This document shows positions 12,652 to 23,800 of a stretch of 64,000 nt of DNA, one piece after another; within the stretch, counting starts at the first letter, position 1; each line of letters starts with the position of its first letter. The notes beneath the pieces are model-generated. The model saw only the letters and a program-made list of their open reading frames with translations, had not been told where the DNA came from and did not search any database. The DNA comes from Micractinium sp. NFX-FRZ (Eukaryota; Chlorophyta; Trebouxiophyceae; Chlorellales; Chlorellaceae): contig JAPTJF010000282.1 of assembly GCA_029339195.1 (NCBI GenBank), positions 1 through 64,000 on the forward strand, given 5' to 3'. The position numbers were made by a program, and so were the translations under genes.

Positions 12652-14489
12652 ATGCTCGCCGCCTCCCTCGGACGCAGCCACGCAGCAGCCTGCAGGGCTG
12701 GCCAGCCCAGCAGCACGCCTCAACCAGCCAGCAGGGCAAGGGTTTGGCAGGGCGTGCCGCCTGTGCGCACTACCACCACAACAGGCGGTCGCGCCGTCAG
12801 CTGCCGCCCGCAGCGGGCGGGTGGGTTGGTCCGCGCACAGAAGCAAGAGGAGCAGGGGGCGTCTGCTGTTGGGCATGACCTCTACTTTCCCCATGTGGCA
12901 CGGGATTTGAAGGGCCGGCTGGCACAGATGGCGCGTGGCAAGAAAGGATCCATGGACCAGCTGCAGGCCTGGTGAGGCTGGGGAGAGGGCAGGGAGCTTC
13001 CAAGGGAAGGGGGGTTCAGGGTGTTTCAAACCGGCCGTTGCCAAAACCAGTGGATGTGGCAGCGTCTCTCAACCCCTGCCAGCTGGCGCTTATTGGCGCT
13101 AGCCTTGCATGTGCGCGTCACCCATGTGCTTTCTGCCCCACCCTGCCACATCCGCACCCCTGCCCCCTGCCATCCACACCCCCCACCACCCCTCCCACTT
13201 TCCTCCCTCGCTGCAGGCTGTCCCAGGCGGACCTGCGCCAGCGTGGCGAGTCTGACGTGGAGGAGCACAGCCAGGCTGAGATTGTGGCAGAGGAGGAGGC
13301 GGGCCACCTGGGCCTGGAGGGCTTCCAACTCAACCTGCAGTCCTGGTGAGAGGGCTTCCAACTCAACCTGCAGTCCTGGTGAGAGAACGGGGCGGCATGC
13401 CGATAACAAAAATGAAATTTATATCTAATTAGTTTTTATTTTTAAAACCCCCGCCGGGGGCTTACAGAGGTTCTGCAGGGGTGGGGGTGGGAGGCGCACG
13501 TGTCTGCAGGTGGGGTCGGACCTGGCAAGGCGGCGCTCGTCTGGGGGGCTGCAAACGCCAGGACTGAATGTGCCCTGCCCTGAGCAGTGCTGCTGCTGGG
13601 CACGCGCTGCGCTGTGGTTTTCTTCTGGGCTCCCCCGCGCGCGTGCTGCACATGCCCGCTGCCGTGTGGCCCACACTCGAGACGGCTGCTGCCTGCCCTG
13701 CCCACCGCCCCTGCCAGGCTGGACTCTCCCCCGGAGGAGCGCGGCTCTGAGCTGGATGCCAAGATGGCGGGGGCGGTGGTCATGCGCCTGCTGCAGGCAT
13801 ACCACAAGGAGGCGGGTGAGCTATGGATTGCCTGGGGGGTGGCCTGCTGCAGGGAGGCAGTGAGCTTCCTGTAAGCTTGCAAGGGCAATGGTGTTCGTGC
13901 CTACTCCACCCGGCCCACCTGTCGGCACCCTGCCCTGCCCTGCGGCTAGTGCGCCGACTGCCTGTGCACACACCCAACCTGTACTGCACAGTGCCGTGCC
14001 CTCGGCCGCGCACTGGACATTCATAGCTGCGGAGCAGGCTGCCGGTTCTGACGCATGTGTCGCTTGCTGCGCTGCACCTGCTCATGACCTGCAGGCGAGC
14101 CTTTTGATGACGAGCAGGAGGACGCGTACTGGCGCCTGCAGGTGTGGGCCGGGCACCGCCAGCAGCATGCAAACAGCCCTTCCAGCAAGCCGCCAGCCGG
14201 ACCGCCAGCCCTGTGCCTGGCTGCCCTGGGTGCCTGCTGTGCTCGGGGAGGCCGCTGTGCCCGCTGTGGTCCCACGCTGACCCCTGCCCCCGCCGCCCCT
14301 GCACATCTTGCCCCCTGTTGCCGAGTGACCAGGAGACTCATCCTCTCCCGTCCTTTCCGTGCCCCCTCCCCTCCCTCCCCTGGGCCCCTCCAGGGCTTCA
14401 TCCCCGGCTCCCTGGTGGAAGTGCTGGACCACGAAATGCTGAAGCGGCTCGTGAAGGGCTACCTGAGCCTGCCTTTCTCTGGTGCCTAG
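12652..14489 (+). CDS. Hypothetical protein with plastid-targeting-like N-terminus, 5 exons
   Basis: Exons 12652-12971, 13217-13345, 13718-13815, 14095-14141 and 14394-14489 splice in phase to 229 residues. The first ~60 residues are rich in Ala, Ser, Arg and Thr with almost no acidic residues (MLAASLGRSHAAACRAGQPS onward), typical of a chloroplast transit peptide. The mature part is mostly helical and acidic, with segments LYFPHVARDLKGRLAQMARG, MAGAVVMRLLQAYHKEAGEP and SLVEVLDHEMLKRLVKGYL. I do not recognise the family. In-frame ATGs exist upstream (for example 12562); 12652 was chosen because it gives a clean transit-like start. The donor of exon 2 lies in a perfect 33-bp tandem duplication. 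It is transcribed divergently from the GNAT gene. Confidence 0.78.
13318..13383 (+). repeat. Perfect 2 x 33-bp tandem repeat across an exon-intron junction
   Basis: Bases 13318-13350 are repeated exactly at 13351-13383. Each copy contains the last 28 coding bases of exon 2 and a TG|GTGAG donor. If the first donor were skipped, the frame would meet a TGA at once (TCC TGG TGA), so only the first copy can yield the full protein. Confidence 0.95.
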
Positions 14490-15150
14490 GCAGACCTCCC
14501 ATGGGGGAGGGCCCAAGAGGGGGGAGGAAGGCACAGCCAAGTGCAGGCAGCGCGGGCAGTGCGGCGCCGCACAGCGGCGGCGGCGGCGACGCTGCTCGAG
14601 GAAGATTCATTTACAAGGAGTCTGTCGATTACAACAGGAATGCTGTGGTGTGCAGAACGCTGTTGATAATTTGTGAAGGGAGGCTCAAAGGGGGCGCACG
14701 GGCAGGGGGACAGAGGACTCTCGTTGATGAAAGGATGATGGGTGGGAAGCGTGCTGGCCACTCGCCTGTCGCGCTCTTGTTGTTAAAACAGGTAACCGCA
14801 AGAAGGGGCAGGGGCGCCGCAGAGGGAAAAGCGGGCGGGGGATGGGAGTGGTGAGGTCAACGAAGTGCAGGCAGAAGAGGTGAGGTCACACCAAGGGGAG
14901 GCAGGGGTGTGTGTTCACATGCAAGCAGCCCAGCGTGGCTCGGCGGACAGCTGAGCTGGCAGGCAGCTTTGGTGCACTTAGGCCCAGCTTGCAGAGGGTG
15001 CCTAGGAGGGCGCCCACACAGCGGGCGCCGCCACCAAGAATGCCACTTCACTGGCCCCACAACGCACAGCGGGATGTGCACACCACAGACTGACCCAGGA
15101 CACCGGTGTCGTGGCCACTCAGTACCCAGTGGCGTGTGAGAGCGGGAGCC
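14490..15150. other. Convergent 3' intergenic region
   Basis: No gene was seen between the stop of the plastid-protein gene and the stop of the small Cys-rich gene. Two minus-strand TGTAA motifs (14611-14615 and 14629-14633) could serve the Cys-rich gene, about 520 bp past its stop. Confidence 0.5.
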
Positions 15151-16736
15151 CTACACAGTGCCGTCCTCCGGGTCCTCGGGGGTCTCAGGGGTCTCTGGCT
15201 CAGGCTCCACCTCGGCCTCACACTTCTTGCTCTTTGCGTTGAAAGCAAAGCCGGCGGCACAGCCCTCGGGGGTGCACTTGGAGGTGGAAGCAGGCACCAG
15301 GCAGTTGGCCGGGCCCTTCTTGCACCGCCCCTTCTCCATGACCATGCCAGCGCCGCAGCCGATGCACTTGGCGCCCTTCAGCGCCATGCCGGGCAGGCTG
15401 CAGGGGCGGGGGACAGGGGCAGGGGCAGCGGGGGGCCGGCGGGGCGGGGGTGAGGACGGCGGCGGGGGCGGAAGCGGGAGGGCCCGGAAGCGTGAGGGGG
15501 CAGTTGGATATGGGTGGAGGGCATGAGCGGGCGCTGGGAGGGCGTGCAGCTGGCGGGCGCTTTGGGTGATGCAGGCCGAGACGCAAGTGTGCACATTTGC
15601 ACCGCCGGGTGCCCAAGTGGCCCAGAGCCCCCGCAAATCTGCCGGGACCACTTTAGTGTACCATACCCTGCGCCCTCCCGCCGGCCATGCATGGTACGAG
15701 CGTCTCTTGTTGACGCCCCGCAGCCAAGCCCACCCAGCTCCGTCACACGGCACGTGGTACCCACCATGTCTTGCAGACGCCCGACTTTGCCTGGCAGACG
15801 GCGCAGCCGGCGTCCTTGCAGGGCTGGCAGGCGCCCTTGCTGTCCACGTAGGAGCCCCGAGCGCCAGCGGTGCTCACGCAGGCGGTGCACTTTGAGGGCT
15901 TGTCGCCCTCGCACGCGGCGCACGCGGCGCCGGCGGAGCACTGCAGGGGAGGGAGGGGGAAGAGGGTGCAGGTGGTGGGTGGTAGGGAGCTGCTGGGAGG
16001 GGAAGGCGGGTGCATGCGCGAGTTGTAGCGAGGCTGGGGGGGAGGGAGACGCGGAAGAGGTAAGATGACGCGCGCACCCCTCAGAGCACACCCCTCGGAG
16101 CACACCCACGGTCCCCTGTGCGCCAAGCGCCCGCCACCCCAGCGGCCAATTTACCGGAACGCAGGTGCCCAGCTTGTTTGATGGGCCCTTCCCCTCCTCG
16201 CAGCGGGAGCACTTCTTGTTCTTGCACGCCAGGCAGCCGTCCACACCGACGGCGCACACCTTTGACGGCTTGACCTTGGGGGCTGGCTTGGCGGCATGGG
16301 TCAGGCCTGCAGCCACAGAAATGCATGAGGAAGGATGTCCATTGGAAGGATGTCTTTAAACATTGAGGCAGCTGGAACCTGTGTGTCATCAAGTCCCGTC
16401 GGAAAAGAGCCTTGTGAGCTGGGCTGCCCGCCGCAACTGCAGCTGCAGCCGCTGCTGAGGCCGCAGCGGAAGCTGGCGGTGGTGGGCCCGTGCTTACGAG
16501 AGGTGCGCTGCGTTGAGGGGAGCCGGTCTCCGCGCGCCGCCATGGCCCACAAAGCATCCAGACGCTGCCGGCTGCAGATCCGGCCAAAAGGGCCGCGCCC
16601 TATCTCCGGTCCAAGCCGCGGGCCCGCTGACCAGCAAGTGGAAGGCGTGCGGTACCGTGCAAACGCCAATACCTCGCCCACCTGAAGCGAAGAGGAGCGC
16701 CAGAGCCAGCGCAAGGATGGTGTGGCGAGGCCCCAT
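15151..16736 (-). CDS. Small secreted cysteine-rich protein, 4 exons
   Basis: Exons 16736-16682, 16306-16155, 15940-15765 and 15397-15151 close in phase to 209 residues. Residues 1-19 form a classical signal peptide (MGPRHTILALALALLFASG), so the protein should enter the secretory pathway. The mature chain has about twenty cysteines, mostly in CxxC pairs (GCLACKNKKCSRCEEGKG, ACQPCKDAGCAVCQAKSGVC, CIGCGAGMVMEKGRCKKG), resembling furin-like or protist surface-protein Cys-rich repeats. A cysteine codon is created across the last splice junction. The tail is acidic and Pro/Thr-rich (EVEPEPETPETPEDPED) with no membrane segment or GPI signal. The large Cys-rich gene just upstream on the same strand is of similar type but not evidently a duplicate. 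Function is unknown; cell-wall or extracellular binding is a guess. Confidence 0.85.
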
Positions 16737-17869
16737 CTTGTTTTGTCGACTTCGTCAACGATGGAGCGATGGAATCGATGGAGAACCTTCCAAGACTGTT
16801 GGATGGGAGTTTCGAAGCGATAGTCCTGAGTCCGGCGGGCGCGGCACAGAGGAGGACCCACCTCGTGGCGCCAGCGCAGCACGGCATGCGGCAGCTCATG
16901 GCGGCCTGGTAGCCAGGGTGGCGTGGCAGCCAGGGCGCCACCCACAACCAACAACCAACAAAATCAGACTTCGGGGGCTTGTCCCTCCACCTCCGCTGGC
17001 CCGTTCCCACCACGGGACCTCCTAAACCTGGTGGTGCACGGCTGCGCCACGTGCATCGCTGTGCCGCTCACAGCACTTGTGCTGTGCTGCCCCCATTCCC
17101 TCCCATCTGTCGACAGATCTATGATCTGCGGCGGTACCAAAAAGTGCACCCTTCCTAGCACCGAATGAGCTTAGCAGCTGTGCGCACAGTGCCAGGCGGC
17201 ACACTGCGGCCTAGGCGTGCTGCCCTGCCAGTCGCAACTGGCGGGGGGTGCAGGGGTGGCAGCTGCAGGTGCACCTGGGCTGCCACACTGGCAGTTGATG
17301 CACCTCGATATTTTGGACCCGCCCCCGCTGCTCTGTACGTTGGTGGTCTGGAAATCAGAAATTTACAACAGATTTGCAGGGCAGTGAGCACCGCGTGTGC
17401 GCAGCAGACGGCTCACAATGGCACGCCAGCCTGGCAGCAGCGGCATGAGCGCCCCGGAAAAGCAGTGCGGGACGTGGCGGGAAAGGAGGAGCAGCAGTAT
17501 GGTCAAGTGGCGCAATAAATTGAGTTGCAGAGGGGCATGCTAGCATGCACTCTGGCGTGGCTTGTGGTGGTGGCAGGGCGTGCGGTTATGCTGTGCCGTA
17601 AGGTGCCACCTAGTGTGGGGGAGGGGCACAAGCAGCCTGCCGCGCCTGCTGCGCTGTGTGCAGCGCAGACCTCTGGGGACGAGGGCGAGAGGCGGGTGCT
17701 TTTGAAGGGTGTAGATTTGGGGCAAAGAAAGAGGAGGGTGGTAGAGGCGTAGGACAGTGGGTGTTCGGCTGATGTAATCTGCATGTCATCGGTTGGCGCC
17801 CCTTGCGGGGTGCCTGGGCAGCTACCTAGTGGTTGGCACGCTCTTGGAAGCTGCCGGGTAGCTGGGCGC
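16737..17869. other. Intergenic region between the two Cys-rich genes
   Basis: No coding exon was recognised. It should contain the promoter of the small Cys-rich gene (left) and the 3' region of the large one (right), including a minus-strand TGTAA at 17363-17367 about 500 bp past its stop. Confidence 0.5.
17363..17367 (-). terminator. Possible TGTAA polyadenylation signal of large Cys-rich gene
   Basis: A TGTAA pentamer on the coding strand about 500 bp after the stop, in locally AT-richer sequence. Confidence 0.35.
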
Positions 17870-20800
17870 TCACAGGTTGGAGCCCATCAGGCGGCGGACC
17901 TGGGGGCGAAGCACCTGGCAGCGCGACTGGCCGGTGAGGCCGCGGGTGCTGGTGCCGGGTTGGCTGCAAGGGGAGGGGGGTGGGTGGGCGGGAGGGCAGA
18001 GGGGTCAGGAGGGCTGAGCTGGCAGCACAACCTGCTGCCGCTGCTGCGCAGCATGGTGTGGCACCGCCCCTCCTGCTCGTTACGCAGGCCTTTGGAGCAA
18101 AGCACCGATGTGAATTCAGGACTCACCACTTGATGCATGCCATGACGGCGTAAGGGGAAGCGGCGACGCCGCCACCAGTGGAGTACGTGTTCACCGGGCT
18201 GCAGGGGGGCAGCAGGCGGGAGGGTCAAAACCGGTGCCGGCTCGCAAGGCCTTTTTAAATGCGAGGAGGATAGAAGCTGTGCCAGCCTGCCTCCCACTCA
18301 GCCCAGCAGAGCATGCAAGCAGAGCATGGCCAGCAGCGGGTGATGTGGCAGTCTGTGCGGCAGCAGCCTGGCAGTAGTCTGTGCAACCCACCCACCCCCT
18401 ATGCCGGCCCAGCCACTCACCAGGGGGTGCACAGCCGGTTGCCCTCCTTGTTGCTGAAGGTGCCGCGGGGGCAGGGGCCCTCCTTGCGCATGCCGTTGGT
18501 GGGGCACTGGTAACCCTTGGGGCACAGGCGGCAGGTGGCGGACCGGGCCTCGGGAGCAAAGGTGCCAGGCTTGCAAGGGGAGCAGGCGGCGGCGCCGGCG
18601 GGCGCGGCAAAGCCGGGGCGGCAGTCGAAGCAGGCGGTGGCCTGGCCGGCGGAGTAGGTGCCGCCGGGGCACGTCTGCAGCAGCCGAGGCGCACAAGAGA
18701 TGAAAACAATGTCAGCAGTGGGTGGCTCAGAACCGGATTCCGTGAGGGACAACGGTCACCCGCAGTACACTGCTCGCGAAAATTGTGCAGGCCCCAGCAT
18801 TGCCTTGGTTCAAACTGAAGGCAATGCTAAAGAAGGCACGTGTGCGCCCAGTGCGCCTGCTCACCTTGCACTCAGTGGAGCCGACGTTGTTGGAGTACTT
18901 GCCGGGTGCGCAGGGGTTGCAGTTGTCGTTGCCCTTCTCGTTGTTCCAGGTGCCCTTGGGGCTGCAGGACGCCGGGAGGGGAGGACAGGGAACATTCATT
19001 GACAGTTGTGGGACCCTAGTGGATGCCCCGAGATGCAAAGATGCATGGACAGACTGCTCTGAGCGCAATGCAGTGCAAAGCACTGCTCCCCATACCAGGC
19101 ACAGCAGGCCTGTCCACTCACCAGGGGGTCGGGCTGAAGGCGCCGGTGACGTTCACATAAGTGCCCATGGGAGCGGGCTTGCAGTCGGTGCCTGCACAGA
19201 CGGGGCAGCCACGGAGAGATGTCGACGTGAGGGGGAGAGCCGGCAAAGCATTGGGCTCCACTGAGCTTCACTCCGGCTCCTAGCTTAGCTCCAGACGACT
19301 CCTAGCTCATCCCCACCCCGGGCACTCACCAAGAGCGTTGTTGAAGTAGCCGATGGGGCAGGCAGTGCACTCCACGTTGCCGGTGTCCTGCGTCTGGGTG
19401 CCCTTGGGGCTGCACAGGAATGGGCGGCAAGTGCGTCAGCGGATCAAGCAGGCAGGGAGGGTGGGGGAGAGGAGCAGGCATGCAAGCTGGCATACTAGGG
19501 TGGTGCCACGTGCACGAATCACATGTTCTGACACCAGGCAAGGCAAGAAGGCGCCCGCCGAGCTAGCCCTCAAGAGAGCAACCCCACTTGGAAGGCTGTC
19601 AGCAGGGCGGTCTCACCAAGGCAGGCAGGAGGTGGCGCCAAAGGTGGGGCGGTACTGGTGCTTGGGGCACTCGGCACAGTTGTTGGCCAGGGGGGTGGTG
19701 AGCCGGGTGCGGTCCTCGGGCATGTAGAAGCCGGGGCGGCACTGCTGGCAGGCCATCTTGGAGGAGGGGCCCACCTCGTAGCCGGCGCCGCAGGGGGTAC
19801 ACTCGGAGCTGCGGCCAGGGGACGAGGGGTGGACAGGGGCAGGCGGGGGCGGTGAGGAGTCGTGCGGCAGGAGGCGTGGAAGGGTAGCAGAGAAGAGCGT
19901 GCCTCTCGGCTGGATGGACCTGCTATGGAAGGCAAGGGTGCCATGTCACACTGTTGCATCAGCGCCAGGTGCTGCGCTTCCTCCGCACCCAGGCGGGCAC
20001 GTGCCGCTGTGCGTCTTCCACCCCCAACCCTGCTCACTCAATGGTGTAGGCATCACGGTAGTCGCCGTTGTTGCAGGCCACGCAGGCGGCGGTGGCGCCG
20101 TTGGCGGTGAGCGGCTTGGTGCCGCCGGGGCAGGGGATGCAGGCGGACAGGCCCTTGCGGGGCGCGTAGGTGTGGGCCCACTTGAGGTTGGGGGGAGACA
20201 GGCCCAGGGCATCGTCAATGTCGGCGCATGCGATGCAGGACTGGTCGGCACCACGGGGGATGCGCTCGCCAGTGGCGGTGTCATTGAAGGAGACGGTGCC
20301 GGGGGGGCAGAGGTCGATGGAGGTGTGGGAGGCGTCGGCGAGCTTGTAACCTGCAGGAGGGGGAGGGGGAGGCAGGGAGGTGGGGGTGAGCGGGCGTGAG
20401 CATATTTGATTGATTGAATTGATTGAATGCTTGGTTGATTGATAGTATAGCACACAAGCAGCGGCTTGCGGGGCTGGCTTGTGAGCAGGCGGACACGGCA
20501 AAGGACGCGCCAATAGGCACCTGCTCTTGCTGACTGGCCCACACGCAACAAGGCAACTGGCAGGCAGGCAGGCAGGCAGGGCGGGGCGGGGCGGGCGCGG
20601 CTCACCTGCGGGGATGGGGTTGCATTTGTTGTTGTCGGGTGTGGCGTCGCCGGCACGGAAGGTGTCATCGGGGCAGATCTGGCAGGACTGCTCCTGGTCG
20701 GGCAGGTAGGTGCCAGCGGGGCTGCAGGGTGCCAAGGGGTGGTGAGAAGTTGCAGGCGGTGAGCGGGAGGCGAGGGGGCACACCTGGCAGGCCTCGGTGT

Positions 20801-23800
20801 GATTGCCGGTGGGGCATGCGGGAGGGGTGACTGGTGCTAGCTCGAATAAGCCCTGCCAATGCTGCTCCCCCTGCCACGGAATATAATACCGGCGGCGTCG
20901 CATAAGCCAGCCCCACATAGCCCTCCACTCTTACTTGGGCCAGGCAGCTGATCAGGGCACACCCGATCTAAAGGCTCACTCATCACTCACTCACCAGGCG
21001 TCACAGAAGGTGGAGCCCTCCGCGGGCGCGGCGGTGGTGCCTGCCGTGCCAGAGGTCAGCGGCATGCTGCCCTCGGCGCACTTGATGCACTGGAACCCGG
21101 TGATGGAGGACTGGTCGCCCAGGCCGGCAGAGGGGTTGTACTGCCCAATGGGGCAGGGGGTGCAGTCTGCGTCGCCCTCGGCGGAGAAGGTGCCGGCGGG
21201 GCTGCGAAGGGAGACATGGGGGGAGGGACGGGAGGGGTCAGGCAGCGTAGGTGGGGGGCAGGGCGGGGGGCAGAAGAGTTGGTATGAGTGCTGTCACATC
21301 AAGGTGCACAAGCCACGTGGTGCGCAAGGTGCATCTCATTTGCCATGCCCCACGACTCACAGCACCACCCCAAGCCCCAAGCACCCCGCTTTACAAGCCA
21401 GCTCACCAGTCTTCGCAGGTGGTGGGGCCCTCGTAATCGCGGTAGGTGCCGGCGGCGCAGGGCAGGCAGTCCTGGGCGGCACGGTCCCATGCAAAGGAGC
21501 GGGATGTGTCTGCAGGCAGGCAGGGGAGCGGGCGGGCGGGCGGGGCAGGGGCAGGGGCCGGTGAGAAGGGAAGATGTGGGCTAATGCTGGATGCATATGC
21601 TGGGAAGCGGCCCTGGGGCATCCCCTGGGTGAATGGAGTGCCTGGCTGTGCCTGGAAGCGCAAGGCAGCAAAGGCCAGGTGCATTTGTGGTGGCACTTGG
21701 ATGCCTGGTCGACGGCAAGCCCAGGCCCAGCAGGTGCAAACCGTGCGCAATCAACCCGTGCCCCCTCAAGCGCCCTCGCCCTCGCCCTACCAGCTTGCCC
21801 ACTACAAACATACACGCACGAGTCGATCAACACACTCACCGCTGTCGCAGGCGAGGTCCTGGCGCTCCACATCGCACTGCTGGGCAGCGGCGTAGTTGGT
21901 GAAGGTGCCGGGGGCGCTGCCGGGGCAGGTGGTGCAGGCGGCGCTCAGGCCCAGCATGCCGTTGTACGTGTCTGCAAGAAGGGAGGCAGGGGGCGCATGC
22001 CTTGTGTTAAGGACAGGGACGGGTGTAGCGGAACAGCTGCGGGCGTGTAGAAGGAAGGAAGAGGAGAGGGGCTGGGCCGGCGGGCAAGGGCTGCTCTGAT
22101 ATGTGCTGGGGGTGCACACGCAGCAGGGGTTGAGCTGAGCTGCTGTGGTGGGGCAGGACTCACTGGGGGAGCAGGGGCGCAGCTCGCCAGTGCTCTTGTC
22201 ACCGCCGGGGCAGGAGTAGCCGACAGGGCTGCAGGGGAGGGAAGAAGGGCAGAGGCGGATTGCTCAGCATGGAGGTCGTGCATGGGCCTTGGGAGCATGC
22301 GGCGTGCGCCAGACAGCCAGCGCACGGATGTGGACGCGCCACGCCACCCCAGTTGGTATAAGGGGGAATGGGCTTGGGGACAGCTCTCATCCAACCAACC
22401 CACCCGCCAGCAAACCAACCAACAAAGTGTGAGGCAGTTCCTGGTGAAAGGTACCCACTCACCAGATGGGGCACACCAAGTCCTCATCATAGTAAGAGCC
22501 AGGGGGGCAGCTCCAGGAGCCGGGCAGGATGCGGGCGGGGGAGGCGGGGGCGGCAAGGTTGCCGGCGCCCAGGATGTTGCCGCCGGTGACGGTCAGGGTG
22601 CTGCGGCAGACCTGCAGCACACAAGGCGGGGCGTCCGGATGAGTGAGGGGAGGGATGAGTTGAGGGGTTGTGGGCGACAGGGGGTGCCCATGCCGCTGAG
22701 CCTGTTTAAAAACCTGTCTCACGCACTGTGTCTGCAGGCAGCTCTCACGCGGGCGGCAAGCTCAGCCAGGGGGCCCGCTGCTCTCCTACCCCAACCCCAC
22801 ACACTCCTGTGCAAGTGCATTACCTGCCCCGGGGCCCCGGTTGAGGGCGCCACCCTGGTGGCATCCCATCCCAGCCACACACCCAGCTTCCACACAGCTT
22901 CCCCAGTGGGTGCACCTCGGGGATGGCGGGGCCAATGCCGTCCTGGTCCCGGATCAGGCCGTTCTTCCAGGCCTCGTCAGCCTCCTTGGTGACGGGGAAC
23001 CAGCGGGCCACCAGGGTGGTGGGGGAGGCATAGTCAATGGCAACCATAGTGGAGCTGCAGGCAGGCAAAGCGGGCACAACATAGGGCGGAGGCACAGTTG
23101 TAGGGTGAGGGAGAGAGGAGTTGGGGAGAGGGGGGAACACCAGGCTGGCCAGCAGGGGCACAGTTGTAAGGCCACGTGCAAACAGGGCCTAGGGTGTTGG
23201 GTTCCAAGCATGCCCTGGTGCCTGTGGGAACATGCGCGTGCTGAGGCGTGCTGCAAGCAGGCCCCGGCTCCCAGGTATGTGTGTGTGTGCACTCACGAGT
23301 TGACGCCACTGGTGGTGTCGAAGAGGGAGCGGATGCGGAAGTTGCCCTGGCCGTCGGAAGTGTAGTAGGCACGCTGCTGGATGGCGCCGAACTGGTGGCC
23401 CGTGGTGCTGGTGGGGTCGGAGCAGGTGGGGTCCGAGATGGGGGAGATCTGGATGGAGCAGTCCTGCAGCAGGGGGGGGAGCACAGGCGCGGGTGGCAGT
23501 GGTCAGCAGGGGTTGTTAGCAGGGGGGTTGAGAGGAGGGCGGCCCGACATAACACTGTCAGGAGCCTCAGCGGTGGCTGCATGCACATACTAGGCCAACT
23601 GTTGGGGGGCTGGCCACACAGCGGCCCAGGGTATAGAGGATTGCAAAAGTTGACGAACTCGCAGCACCCGATCAGCACTCACCCCGTTGACAGTGAAAGC
23701 AAAGCGCATGCCGCTGCCCCACTTGGTGCACTTGGTCAAAGCCTTGATCTCATAAGTGGGGTTGGCAGCGCTCAGGCGGCAGGCGCCGCTGGCACCAGCC